64,000 nucleotides of DNA from Actinomycetes bacterium (lineage in GTDB: Bacteria; Actinomycetota; Acidimicrobiia; Acidimicrobiales; RAAP-2), in contig JAKAFH010000001.1 of NCBI GenBank assembly GCA_021818025.1, positions 46,250 through 110,249 on the forward strand, given 5' to 3'. A program made the position numbers and the translations under genes. The notes under the pieces were generated by a model. The model was given only the letters and a program-made list of their open reading frames with translations. It was not told the DNA's origin and ran no database searches. This document shows, one piece after another, positions 20,457 through 29,901 of the stretch (positions within the stretch are counted from its first letter, which is position 1; every line of letters starts with the position of its first letter).

Positions 20457-22655
20457 TCACGACTTGAAGAGGTACTCGGCTTCGTCGGGCTCGACGAAGA
20501 GGCGCAGCTCGTCGACGAGGGCCGGCTGGTCGGTCAGGTCCTCGACGACGAGCCGGCCGGCCGCATCGTTCGCCGCGTCGAGGAGATCACCATCCCTCGT
20601 CAACGAGGCGAGGCGCAGGTCGCTGGTGCCACGCTGACGAGCCCCGAGGATCGTGCCCTCGCCGCGAAGCGCGAGGTCGACCTCGGCCAGGACGAAGCCG
20701 TCCGTCGAGGCCACGAGCGCCTCCAGCCGGGTTTGGCCGTCAGGCGACGGGGCTTCACCGAGCACGTAGCAGTGGCTCGCGAGGTTCGAGCGGCCGACCC
20801 GGCCCCGCAGCTGGTGCAGTTGGGCCAGCCCGAATCGCCACGCGTCCTCGATCACGATCACCGTGGCCTCGGGCACATCGACCCCGACCTCGATGACGAC
20901 GGTCGCGACGAGCACGTCGAGGCGCCCGGCGCGAAAGTCGTTCATCGCCGCTTCCTTGTCTGGACCCTTCATCTGGCCGTGCACCAGCCCGACGCGCAGT
21001 CCCGCCAACTCGTTGGCCGACAAGCGCGCGTGCTCCTTGACCGCACTCGCCGCCTCGATCCCCTCGGACTCCTCGACGAGCGGACAGATGACGTAGGCCC
21101 GGTGTCCGGCGGCGACCTCGTCGCGCACGCGTAGCCAGCACGCCGCGAGCTCGGTCGCCGAGCGCGCCCAGTGCGTGGTGATCGGCACCCGCCCGCCCGG
21201 TAGCTCGTCGAGCACGGATCGCTCCAGGTCCCCAAAGAGCACCATCGCCGCCGTGCGCGGGATCGGGGTGGCCGTCATGACGAGCAGGTCCGGCACGGCG
21301 TCGAGTCCGGACTGACCCGAGCCCTTGGCGCGCAGGACCGCGCGCTGCTCGACCCCGAACCGGTGCTGCTCGTCGATGACCACCACGCCCAGGGCCTTGA
21401 ACGCGACGTCCTCGGTCAACAGGGCGTGCGTGCCCACCACCACGTCGATCTCGCCACGCGCGAGTCGTGCGAGCGCGTCGCGGCGCTCGCTCGCGCGCAG
21501 TCGGCCGCTCAACAGCTGCACGACGAGCGGGCGCGTGCCGCCGAGCACCCCGGGATCATCGACGCGCAGGTCCGCCAGGTCCGCGCGGATCGACGCGACG
21601 TGCTGCTCGGCCAAGACCTCGGTGGGCACCATCAAGGCGGCCTGTTGGGCGTCGTTGACCGCAACCAGCATCGTGGCCAGGGCGACCATCGTCTTGCCGC
21701 TGCCGACGTCACCCTGCAGCAGCCGGTGCATCGGCACCGGCGAAGCGAGGTCGGCCACGATCTCACCGAGCACGCGACGTTGGGCGGCCGTGAGCTGGTA
21801 GCGGTGACCGCCGAGGAACCGACTGAGCAGCGACGACGCCGCGTCGCCGGACTCGGGCTCGAGGTCGGCGAGCGAGACGCGGTGCGCGATCCCCGCCGAC
21901 TCTCGCTCCAGGCGACGCCGTCGCAGGGCGAGCAGCACCTGGAGCCGGAGGAACTCGTCAAAGGCCAGTCGGCGCCGGGCCGGCTCGACGTCGTCGCTCG
22001 CGCCGGGCAGGTGGATCCCCCAGAACGCGTCGGTGCGCGAGATCAGTCCGTGCTCGGCCAGCACCCAGTGTGGCACGGGATCCAGCAATGGTCCGGCGCG
22101 GCGCAGCGACTCGTCGACGAAGCCGCCGAGCTCCCAGCTCGTCAGCCCGGCCTTACCCGACGCCGGGTAGATCGGCACGATCCGCCCGACGCGGCTGGCG
22201 TCACGCTCGTCGCCCGACGCGCCCACGATCACGTCGACCACGGGATTGGCCATCTGGCGCCGCGAACGGTAGTCGCCGACCTTGCCGAAGAACAGCGCCT
22301 GGGTCCCCACGGGCAGCTGGGTCGCCCGCCACGCCTGGTTGAAGAAGACGACGTCGAGCGCGGCGTCGCCGTCGACCACGGTCACCTCGACCATCGACCG
22401 ACCCTGGCGTGTCCGGCGCGACCGGACGGCGCTCACGGCGCCGAACACCGCCGCCTCGTCGCCCACGCTCAGGTCCGAGACGTCCACGCGCCGGGTTCGG
22501 TCGAGGTAGCGGCGCGGGTAGTGGGTCAAGAGGTCAAGGACGCTCGCCAGTCCGATCGAGCGCAGCGCCGCGGCGCGCTTGGCCCCGACGTGGCGCAACT
22601 GCTCAACGGGAACCTCGCCGAGCTGGCGCAGCCGTCGCGGCGCCCGCTCGCTCAC
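20457..22655 (-). CDS. recG: ATP-dependent DNA helicase RecG
   Basis: LQGDVGSGKTMVALATML...VVIDEQHRFGVEQR...MTATPIPRT...QLHQLRGRVGRS. Confidence 0.97.
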   Translation of the reverse strand: MSERAPRRLRQLGEVPVEQLRHVGAKRAAALRSIGLASVLDLLTHYPRRYLDRTRRVDVSDLSVGDEAAVFGAVSAVRSRRTRQGRSMVEVTVVDGDAALDVVFFNQAWRATQLPVGTQALFFGKVGDYRSRRQMANPVVDVIVGASGDERDASRVGRIVPIYPASGKAGLTSWELGGFVDESLRRAGPLLDPVPHWVLAEHGLISRTDAFWGIHLPGASDDVEPARRRLAFDEFLRLQVLLALRRRRLERESAGIAHRVSLADLEPESGDAASSLLSRFLGGHRYQLTAAQRRVLGEIVADLASPVPMHRLLQGDVGSGKTMVALATMLVAVNDAQQAALMVPTEVLAEQHVASIRADLADLRVDDPGVLGGTRPLVVQLLSGRLRASERRDALARLARGEIDVVVGTHALLTEDVAFKALGVVVIDEQHRFGVEQRAVLRAKGSGQSGLDAVPDLLVMTATPIPRTAAMVLFGDLERSVLDELPGGRVPITTHWARSATELAACWLRVRDEVAAGHRAYVICPLVEESEGIEAASAVKEHARLSANELAGLRVGLVHGQMKGPDKEAAMNDFRAGRLDVLVATVVIEVGVDVPEATVIVIEDAWRFGLAQLHQLRGRVGRSNLASHCYVLGEAPSPDGQTRLEALVASTDGFVLAEVDLALRGEGTILGARQRGTSDLRLASLTRDGDLLDAANDAAGRLVVEDLTDQPALVDELRLFVEPDEAEYLFKS

Positions 22656-24286
22656 TCGAGACCGAAGAAGTACGGGTAGAGCGGCTGACCCCCGTGGTGC
22701 ACCTCGACGCCCACGAGCGGGTGGGTCTCGCCCACGAACTCGGTGATCTGGCGGGTCACCGCGGGCGTGGACCCCTCGCCCTCGATGATCGTCAAGAGCT
22801 CGTGGAACTCGGTGATCATCGAGTTCAAGAGTGCGATGCTCGCCGCTTCGACCGACTCGGCGATGGACCGGACCGCGTCGGCGTCGACCCCGATCCAGTC
22901 ACCCTCGTGAACGAAGCCGGCGTCGGTGGTGGCGTCGCGCACCGCGCGGGTCACCTGGCCCGAGGCGACGTGCCGAGCGGCGTCGGTCATCGCGGCGACG
23001 TTGGTCGCCGCGTCGGCGTTCGGGTCGTAGGCGAGCAGGGCGGCGAACCCGCCCACGATCGAGGTGGTGGGCACGACCGACACCGCGGCGTCCACCAGCG
23101 CGTCCACCTGGTTCGCCACCGGCACGATGTTCGAGTTGTTCGGCAACACCACGACTTGGGTCGAGCCCGTCGCCTGGACCGCTTCGACCAGGTCGGCGGT
23201 CGACGGATTCATCGATTGGCCGCCAGCCACCAGGGCCCGCACGCCCAGAGATCGGAAGATCCGGCCGATCCCCTCGCCGGCGACGACCGCGACGACGGCC
23301 GTCGTCGGTGGCGGCTCGTCGGCCTCGATGGCGGCGGCCGCGGCGTCACGCACCCATCGCTCCTCGAGGACCTGCTCGGCGAGATCGGTCACCCGGATCT
23401 CACGTGGTCGTCCCGCATCGAGCGCGGCCTCGATCGACGCACCGATCTCGTCGGTGTGGATGTGGCAGTTGTAGAGCCCGTCGCCGCCCACGATGACGAT
23501 GGAGTCGCCGAGGCCCGACCACACGTCGCGAAAGGCCCGCATCGCCTCGTCCTCGGCCTCGAGCAGGTACATGACCTCATAACGTGGCGAGCCGTCGGCG
23601 TCGGGCATCATGCGCGCCCCGGTGACGTCATGCACGTCGAGCGAGTCGGCCGAGGGCGGCACGGGCAGCGCGTCGTTGCTCACGATGTGACAGAGCGCGT
23701 CAAAGAAGAGCAGCAATCCGGTGCCCCCGGAGTCGACGACGCCGGCTTGCTTCAGCACGGGCAGCTGCTCGGGCGTGTGGGCGAGGGCCTCGCGCGCCCG
23801 GTCCCGCGCGCCACGCACGACCTTGGAGAGCGACGCCGACGCGGCGTTCGCCCCCTGGGCGGCCGCGCGGGCGACCGACAGTATGGTGCCCTCCACGGGC
23901 CGCACGACCGCCTGGCGGGCCAGGACGTCGGCGTGACTGAGCGACTCAGCGAGCAGGGCGGGCGTGATCACCGCCACGGACTTGAACTTCTCGACGAGGC
24001 CCCGCAGCAGCTGGGACAAGATGACCCCGGAGTTGCCGCGCGCTCCCATCAGCGAGCCGCGGGCGATCGCCGTGCACACTTCGTCCATCGAGGCGTCGTC
24101 GGCCAACGGGCCAAAGGCGTCGACCACCGACTCGACCGTGAGGGCCATGTTCGTACCGGTGTCGCCGTCGGGAACGGGAAAGACGTTCAGCCGGTTGATG
24201 ACATCCTTGTGCGAGCGAAGCAGTCCCGCGAAGGTGGTCATCGCGGCGCGCAGGTCTTGCGCCGACAGTTTCGTGCGGGACGTCAT
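22652..24286 (-). CDS. DAK2/DhaL- and DegV-like domain protein (FakA-type fatty acid kinase family)
   Basis: LNVFPVPDGDTGTNMALT...MGARGNSGVILSQLLRG...DSGGTGLLLFFDALC...; long C-terminal domain. Confidence 0.9.
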   Translation of the reverse strand: MTSRTKLSAQDLRAAMTTFAGLLRSHKDVINRLNVFPVPDGDTGTNMALTVESVVDAFGPLADDASMDEVCTAIARGSLMGARGNSGVILSQLLRGLVEKFKSVAVITPALLAESLSHADVLARQAVVRPVEGTILSVARAAAQGANAASASLSKVVRGARDRAREALAHTPEQLPVLKQAGVVDSGGTGLLLFFDALCHIVSNDALPVPPSADSLDVHDVTGARMMPDADGSPRYEVMYLLEAEDEAMRAFRDVWSGLGDSIVIVGGDGLYNCHIHTDEIGASIEAALDAGRPREIRVTDLAEQVLEERWVRDAAAAAIEADEPPPTTAVVAVVAGEGIGRIFRSLGVRALVAGGQSMNPSTADLVEAVQATGSTQVVVLPNNSNIVPVANQVDALVDAAVSVVPTTSIVGGFAALLAYDPNADAATNVAAMTDAARHVASGQVTRAVRDATTDAGFVHEGDWIGVDADAVRSIAESVEAASIALLNSMITEFHELLTIIEGEGSTPAVTRQITEFVGETHPLVGVEVHHGGQPLYPYFFGLE

Positions 24287-24364
24287 CGCTAGCGATGCTA
24301 CAATGGCTCTTCGGTTTTCACTCGCGGCCGTCGGCGCCGCGAATGCGTAAGGAGAAAGTTCACC

Positions 24365-24574
24365 ATGGCGTCAGTCTGCGAGATTTGCGGCAAGAAGCCG
24401 TCCTTTGGCATGAACGTCTCGCACTCGCACCGTCGCACCAAGCGCCGCTGGAATCCGAACATCCAGCGCGTGCGCGCACTGGTCGGCGGGACCCCGAAGC
24501 GGCTCAACGTGTGCACGGGTTGCCTGCGCGCCGGCAAGGTCACCAAGCCGACCCGCCGCGTCACCAACGCCTGA
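24365..24574 (+). CDS. rpmB: 50S ribosomal protein L28 (zinc-ribbon form)
   Basis: [34 protein letters not shown]...[12 protein letters not shown]. Confidence 0.97.
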   Translation: MASVCEICGKKPSFGMNVSHSHRRTKRRWNPNIQRVRALVGGTPKRLNVCTGCLRAGKVTKPTRRVTNA

Positions 24575-25531
24575 TCACAGGCTGTGCTGCCAGCCTCGGC
24601 GCTCGAGGTGGGCACCCCGGAGCCCCCGTGTCGCCCGATCGGCGACGATCCGACCAATCGCGAGCGGCGCCGCCAGGCCCCGGCTGTGGAAGATCAAGTC
24701 GAGCCGCGCGGGAGCATCGGTGACGATGAGCAACTCGTAGTCCTCGCCACCACTGAGCGCCTCCTCGGCCGTCGCACCCTCGGCGGCGGGCACGTCGTCC
24801 AGTTCGAAGCCGACGGCGCTCGCGTCGCATAGGCGATGCAGGTCCAGCGCCAGTCCGTCGCTGACGTCCATCATCGCGTGCACCGCCGCGCTGCGCGCCG
24901 CCACGCCCTCGGCCAGGCGCGGCCAGGGCCGACGATGGGCGACGACCAGCGGGTGGTCGAGCCCCGCACCGGTTCGGCGCAGGCGAAGGCCGGCGGCCGA
25001 GCGACCGAGGGGCCCGGTGATCAGGATCTGGTCCCCCGGCTGGGCGCCGCTGCGCAAGACGGCCCCCTTGCCGGGGCACTCGCCCAGCACGGTGACGGCG
25101 ACCGCCACGTCTCGTCCGACGCTGAGATCGCCACCCACGATCGGGCAGTCCGTCGCACTGGCCGCGTCGGCGATGCCGCGATGCAACTCCTCGAGGTCGG
25201 TGCCCGGTGGTGCGGTCACCGCGACCACGATGGCCCGGGCGCGCGCGCCCATGGCCGCGAGATCCGAGACTGCGGCGGCGACAGCTTTGAATCCGAGGTC
25301 CTCGAGTGGGAAGAGCGTGGCGTCCAGGTGGACGCCCCAGACCGCGGTGTCGGTGCTCACGAGCGTCTGACCAACGAAGGGCGCCAGGACTGCCGCGTCG
25401 TCGCCGACGTGGACCTCGCCAACGGGCGTGTTGCGTCGACCCACGATGGCAGCGATACGCTCCAAGATGTCGTCTTCGCGGCGTACGGGTTCCCCTAGGG
25501 GAACACCGGGTGGGCCGTCCGTCGCGTTCAC
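24575..25531 (-). CDS. thiL: thiamine-monophosphate kinase
   Basis: [28 protein letters not shown]...[19 protein letters not shown]...[18 protein letters not shown]...SGGEDYELL. Confidence 0.93.
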   Translation of the reverse strand: MNATDGPPGVPLGEPVRREDDILERIAAIVGRRNTPVGEVHVGDDAAVLAPFVGQTLVSTDTAVWGVHLDATLFPLEDLGFKAVAAAVSDLAAMGARARAIVVAVTAPPGTDLEELHRGIADAASATDCPIVGGDLSVGRDVAVAVTVLGECPGKGAVLRSGAQPGDQILITGPLGRSAAGLRLRRTGAGLDHPLVVAHRRPWPRLAEGVAARSAAVHAMMDVSDGLALDLHRLCDASAVGFELDDVPAAEGATAEEALSGGEDYELLIVTDAPARLDLIFHSRGLAAPLAIGRIVADRATRGLRGAHLERRGWQHSL

Positions 25532-25581
25532 GACACCGAGACGTTGTCGAGTGGCAACGGAGAGACTACGGAGGGCCTCAC

Positions 25582-27372
25582 GTGTCGTACCCCACCCGCA
25601 ACCAGCAACTCATCGACTGGGTTGAGAAGGTCGCCGCACTCACCACACCCGATCGTATCCATTGGTGCGATGGATCAGCCGAGGAATACGACGCGCTGTG
25701 CCAGTTGCTCGTCGACAACGGCACCTTCACCAAGCTCGCTGACGCCAAGCGACCAAATAGCTACTACGCCGTCTCGGACCCGGGTGACGTCGCGCGCGTC
25801 GAGGACCGGACCTTCATCTGCTCCACGCTCGAGTCCGACGCCGGTCCGACCAACAACTGGCGCGAACCCGGCGAGATGCGCGAAACACTCGACGGCCTCT
25901 TCGCTGGATCGATGCGCGGGCGCACCATGTACGTCGTGCCGTTCTCGATGGGGCCGCTCGGCTCCACGATCGCTCACATTGGCGTCGAGATCACCGACTC
26001 GGCCTACGTGGCGGTCTCGATGCGCATCATGACGCGCATGGGCGCGGGCGCGCTCGAGGTGATGGGCGAGCACGGCACCTTCGTACCGTGCCTGCACTCG
26101 GTCGGCATGCCGCTCGCTGAGGGCCAGGCCGACGTCGCGTGGCCGTGCGACGCTGACAACAAGTACATCGTGCACTTCCCCGACACGCGCGAGATCATCT
26201 CCTACGGATCGGGCTACGGCGGAAACGCGCTGCTGGGCAAGAAGTGCTTCGCGCTGCGCATCGCGTCGGTGATGGCGCGCGACGACGGCTGGCTCGCCGA
26301 GCACATGCTGATCTTGAAGCTGACCAACCCCGCGGGCGAGACCCGTTACGTGACCGGCGCGTTCCCGAGCGCCTGTGGCAAGACGAACCTCGCGATGCTC
26401 GTGCCGACCCTGCCTGGCTGGAAGGTTGAGACCATCGGCGACGACATCTGCTGGATGAAGCCGGGTCCCGACGGGCGACTCTACGCGATCAACCCCGAAG
26501 CGGGCTTCTTCGGCGTGGCGCCGGGCACCAACTACGAGACCAATCCCAACGCGATGTACTCGGTGGAGGCCAACACCATCTTCACCAACACCGCCCTCAC
26601 CGACGACGGCGACGTCTGGTGGGAGGGCATGGGCGAACCGCCGGCCCACCTCACCGACTGGCGCGGTCAGTCCTGGACGCCCGAGGCGGGTACCCCGGCC
26701 GCGCATCCCAACTCGCGATTCACCGCGCCGGCCGCCCAGGACCCGGCCATCGCGCCCGAGTGGCAGGACCCCGCGGGCGTGCCGATCGACGCGATCCTCT
26801 TCGGTGGGCGTCGAGCCAGCGTCGTGCCGCTCGTGTTCCAGTCCCGCGACTGGGCCCACGGCGTGTTCCTCGGCTCGATCATGGCCTCCGAGACGACCGC
26901 GGCCGCCACGGGCGCCGTCGGGAACCTTCGTCGTGACCCCTTCGCGATGCTGCCGTTCTGTGGCTACAACATGGCTGACTACTTCTCGCACTGGCTCACG
27001 TTCGCCGACCGGTTCGACGAGTCCAAGCTGCCCAAGATCTTCTACGTCAACTGGTTCCGCAAGGCCGACGACGGCCACTGGCTGTGGCCCGGCTACGGCG
27101 AGAACAGCCGCGTGCTCGAGTGGGTGTTCGAGCGCACCGCGGGTCGCGGCGAAGCCGTGGAGACGCCGATCGGCGCCGTGCCGGCGCCCGGGGCACTCAA
27201 CCTCGACGGGCTCAACGTGTCCGAGGCCGACCTCGCGCTACTGCTCTCGGTCAACGCGGAGGAGTGGCGCAAGGAGGTGCCGCTGATCCGCCAGCACTTC
27301 GCGCAGTTCGCGGACCGACTGCCAGCCGCCCTGCTTGAGCAGGTCGACGATCTCGAGCGCCGACTGAACTAG
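25582..27372 (+). CDS. pckG: phosphoenolpyruvate carboxykinase (GTP)
   Basis: [35 protein letters not shown]...; [19 protein letters not shown] start at 25582 with upstream GGAGGG. Confidence 0.96.
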   Translation: MSYPTRNQQLIDWVEKVAALTTPDRIHWCDGSAEEYDALCQLLVDNGTFTKLADAKRPNSYYAVSDPGDVARVEDRTFICSTLESDAGPTNNWREPGEMRETLDGLFAGSMRGRTMYVVPFSMGPLGSTIAHIGVEITDSAYVAVSMRIMTRMGAGALEVMGEHGTFVPCLHSVGMPLAEGQADVAWPCDADNKYIVHFPDTREIISYGSGYGGNALLGKKCFALRIASVMARDDGWLAEHMLILKLTNPAGETRYVTGAFPSACGKTNLAMLVPTLPGWKVETIGDDICWMKPGPDGRLYAINPEAGFFGVAPGTNYETNPNAMYSVEANTIFTNTALTDDGDVWWEGMGEPPAHLTDWRGQSWTPEAGTPAAHPNSRFTAPAAQDPAIAPEWQDPAGVPIDAILFGGRRASVVPLVFQSRDWAHGVFLGSIMASETTAAATGAVGNLRRDPFAMLPFCGYNMADYFSHWLTFADRFDESKLPKIFYVNWFRKADDGHWLWPGYGENSRVLEWVFERTAGRGEAVETPIGAVPAPGALNLDGLNVSEADLALLLSVNAEEWRKEVPLIRQHFAQFADRLPAALLEQVDDLERRLN

Positions 27373-27417
27373 CACCCGAGCCCCGCGTTACAGCGCGGAA
27401 GACCTGCGCCGAGCGCC

Positions 27418-27462
27418 GCGTCGCTACGACAGTCGTCGTCTCAACGACCGGCGTAGCGACGC
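27418..27462. terminator. candidate bidirectional hairpin between convergent pckG and MFS gene
   Basis: Perfect 11-bp inverted repeat GCGTCGCTACG (27418-27428) / CGTAGCGACGC (27452-27462); no U-tract seen. Confidence 0.4.
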
Positions 27463-28739
27463 CCGACGCCGTAGACGAGCGCGCCCACGGCGGCGATCAC
27501 GGCGATGAACCGATCGCCCGACACGAAGGCGAGCGAGATCCCGACCGGCAGCACCGCGCCGATCACCCAGGCGAGTTGTTGGCGCACCGCGAAGCGGGCG
27601 AAGGTCCGACCCTGGGCGCCCGGCGGAACGTGGCGCTGGGTGATGGCGTCGAAGCTGGGCTGAGCGACCGCGGCACAGAGCCCGAACCAGCCGGCGACGA
27701 TCGCCTGACCGACGAAGGTGGGATAGTTGCTCGCCACCGCCGCCCCGAGAGCCGTCGCGAGCAGCGCGAGCGCCAGCAGTGTTGACTCGCGCATGGCGTT
27801 GCGCGCCCGGGTGACCAGGCCCAGTCCGACGAGGGCGCCGACGGCACTCATGGCGAGGGCGAACGCGAACCACCCCAGCCCCGCGTGTGCGCGACGAAGT
27901 CCGAAGGCGAGCAGGAACGTCGCGAAGCCCACCGTGAAGCGCATCAGCGCGGCGGCACCGAGACCCCACGACACCTCCACGTCGCCGAGCGGATTGAGGG
28001 CGTGGCGATCCCGTTCGGCCTGGGACATCTTGGTGAAGTCCTCGCGCACGATCCGTGCGGGGCGCTGCAGTCGCATGCTCACGGCCGTCGCCCCGACGTA
28101 GACGATCGACGCCGCGACGAGCACCGCCGGCGCACCAATCCCCTTCAAGAGCGCCGCCGCCACGGTGCCCGCGAGCAGTCCCGCGATCGTCCCGAGCAGG
28201 GTGAGCTGGGCGTTGAACCCGGCGAACCCGGCAGCCTCGCCCCCGGCGTCACTCGGCCACCCCGCGTTGCCGACCGACGATCCGTGTTCGCTGAACTGAT
28301 CGGTACGGGCCATCTCGGGCACGAGGGTCCCGCGCGTCACGACGTAGAGCTTGGACGAGATGAGTACGAGGAACGCCTCGGGGTAGAGCCACAACGAATT
28401 GAGGTGCTGGCTCATCGTCCAGCACAGCACGGCGCGCGCGCCCGCCGAGAGCGCGACGAGCACGCGTCGCCCGTAGGGCGAACGGTCGATCAGCGGGCCG
28501 AGCAACGGCGAGACCACCGCGAAGGGCGCGATCGTGATCAGCAGGTACGCGAGCACCTTGCCCTTGGCCTCGGTGGGCGACACCGAGAAGAACAGCGAAC
28601 CGGCGAGCGAGACCGTGACGAAAGTGTCGCCCGCCATCATCGCCACGTGCACGAGGGCCAAACGCCCGAAGGCGGTGCGCTGATCGAAGAGATCCTGGGT
28701 CGACGCCCACGCCAGCGAACCCAGTCCTCGATGACCCAC
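27441..28739 (-). CDS. MFS transporter
   Basis: Multiple hydrophobic helices (VSPTEAKGKVLAYLLITIAPFAVVSPLLGPLIDRSPYGRR...); GTG 28739 chosen as start; the upstream extension in the track is low-complexity. Confidence 0.85.
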   Translation of the reverse strand: MGHRGLGSLAWASTQDLFDQRTAFGRLALVHVAMMAGDTFVTVSLAGSLFFSVSPTEAKGKVLAYLLITIAPFAVVSPLLGPLIDRSPYGRRVLVALSAGARAVLCWTMSQHLNSLWLYPEAFLVLISSKLYVVTRGTLVPEMARTDQFSEHGSSVGNAGWPSDAGGEAAGFAGFNAQLTLLGTIAGLLAGTVAAALLKGIGAPAVLVAASIVYVGATAVSMRLQRPARIVREDFTKMSQAERDRHALNPLGDVEVSWGLGAAALMRFTVGFATFLLAFGLRRAHAGLGWFAFALAMSAVGALVGLGLVTRARNAMRESTLLALALLATALGAAVASNYPTFVGQAIVAGWFGLCAAVAQPSFDAITQRHVPPGAQGRTFARFAVRQQLAWVIGAVLPVGISLAFVSGDRFIAVIAAVGALVYGVGRRYAGR

Positions 28740-28779
28740 GACTACGTAGCGTAGGTGATCGGTCCTCGAGCCCGAGGCG

Positions 28780-29139
28780 TCAGTTCGAGAAGCAGGCCCG
28801 TCGGTAGACGACGTCGGGCAGGTCGCCGGGATGGCAGTACGTCGCGCGCGACGCGAAGCGCCACGCGTTGGCCACGACGTCAAAGTGCATGAGTTCGGTC
28901 ACGCTCACACGCATCGGCCCCGCCATGATCGTCGCCCACAGGTAGGCCCACGAGCCCTCGCAGCCGTAGGCAGCGACGCCACCGGTCGGCGCGAGGTGCT
29001 GCACCGGGGCGCTCACCGACGCCGCCGTGCACGAGGCCGCACTGGGTGCTGACTCAGCGGTGGCTGAGGCGTTCGCCACGGTCCAGCCCAGCCCGGCGGC
29101 GACCGCCGCCGCGATCACGATCCGCGCGATCGACACCAC
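28780..29139 (-). CDS. small secreted hypothetical protein (119 aa)
   Basis: N-terminal signal-like helix MVSIARIVIAAAVAAGLGWTVANASA; four Cys in the mature part (C37, C59, C102, C116). Confidence 0.6.
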   Translation of the reverse strand: MVSIARIVIAAAVAAGLGWTVANASATAESAPSAASCTAASVSAPVQHLAPTGGVAAYGCEGSWAYLWATIMAGPMRVSVTELMHFDVVANAWRFASRATYCHPGDLPDVVYRRACFSN

Positions 29140-29151
29140 GTCAGGCTCGGT

Positions 29152-29781
29152 TCACAGGTCCTGCGCGTCACCGCTCAGGATGGCCGACTGGAACAGCGTC
29201 ACCATGGTGAAATCCCAATCCTCCTGCTCGATGGGCGACGACGTGACGTCATCGAGCACCCGCCCGAAGACGATCGCCTGCACCATGACCGCGAGCGACC
29301 ACGCGGACACGTCCTTGCGGACGAAGCCGCGGTCCTGGCCCATTACCATCACATCGCGCAACTCGGCCGTGAGTCGCGACTCGGTGGCGCCGATGAGTTC
29401 GCCGAGCTCCGGTCGGGTTAGTGCGGCCGCCACGATGCGCGCGCGCATGGCGCGACTGCGACGACGGTCCTCACCCGCCGACAGCATGCCGATCAAAGGT
29501 TGGACCCGCAGCAAGAACTCGTCGAAGTCGGCCGATTCCTCGCTCGCGTGTGACAATTCGTCGATGTCGTGCTGGACCAATTCGCTGAACAACTCGTTAT
29601 AGGCTGCGTCAATCACGCCCTCGCGCGATCCGAAATGGTGGTAAACGGAACCGTAATTGACGCCCGTCGCATCGCAGATTTCCGGAATTCGAATGAGCGA
29701 CTCATCGCCGCTCCATAGACGAGATATCACCTCGTCGATCACCGCCTTCATGACGGGAATCGATCGACTTTGTTTGGCCAC
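29152..29781 (-). CDS. TetR/AcrR family transcriptional regulator
   Basis: IPEICDATGVNYGSVYHHFGSREGVIDAAYNELF HTH signature; divergent from an MFS gene. Confidence 0.92.
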   Translation of the reverse strand: MAKQSRSIPVMKAVIDEVISRLWSGDESLIRIPEICDATGVNYGSVYHHFGSREGVIDAAYNELFSELVQHDIDELSHASEESADFDEFLLRVQPLIGMLSAGEDRRRSRAMRARIVAAALTRPELGELIGATESRLTAELRDVMVMGQDRGFVRKDVSAWSLAVMVQAIVFGRVLDDVTSSPIEQEDWDFTMVTLFQSAILSGDAQDL

Positions 29782-29901
29782 CTTCTAATTCTACCGTGCG
29801 CTATGGTCAATTGACTTTGTGAATTTCCTTTGAGTCCTCGACGGTGGGGCCGGATTGGGTCGCGCACCGGCGCCGGTAGTGTTCTTCCAACGACGTTGTC
29901 C

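Noticed and set aside
22409-24292. 627-aa plus-strand ORF opposite the DhaL/DegV kinase gene
   Set aside because: Shadow ORF; the kinase on the minus strand has diagnostic motifs.
25675-27078. 467-aa minus-strand ORF opposite pckG
   Set aside because: Shadow ORF; PEPCK motifs intact on the plus strand.
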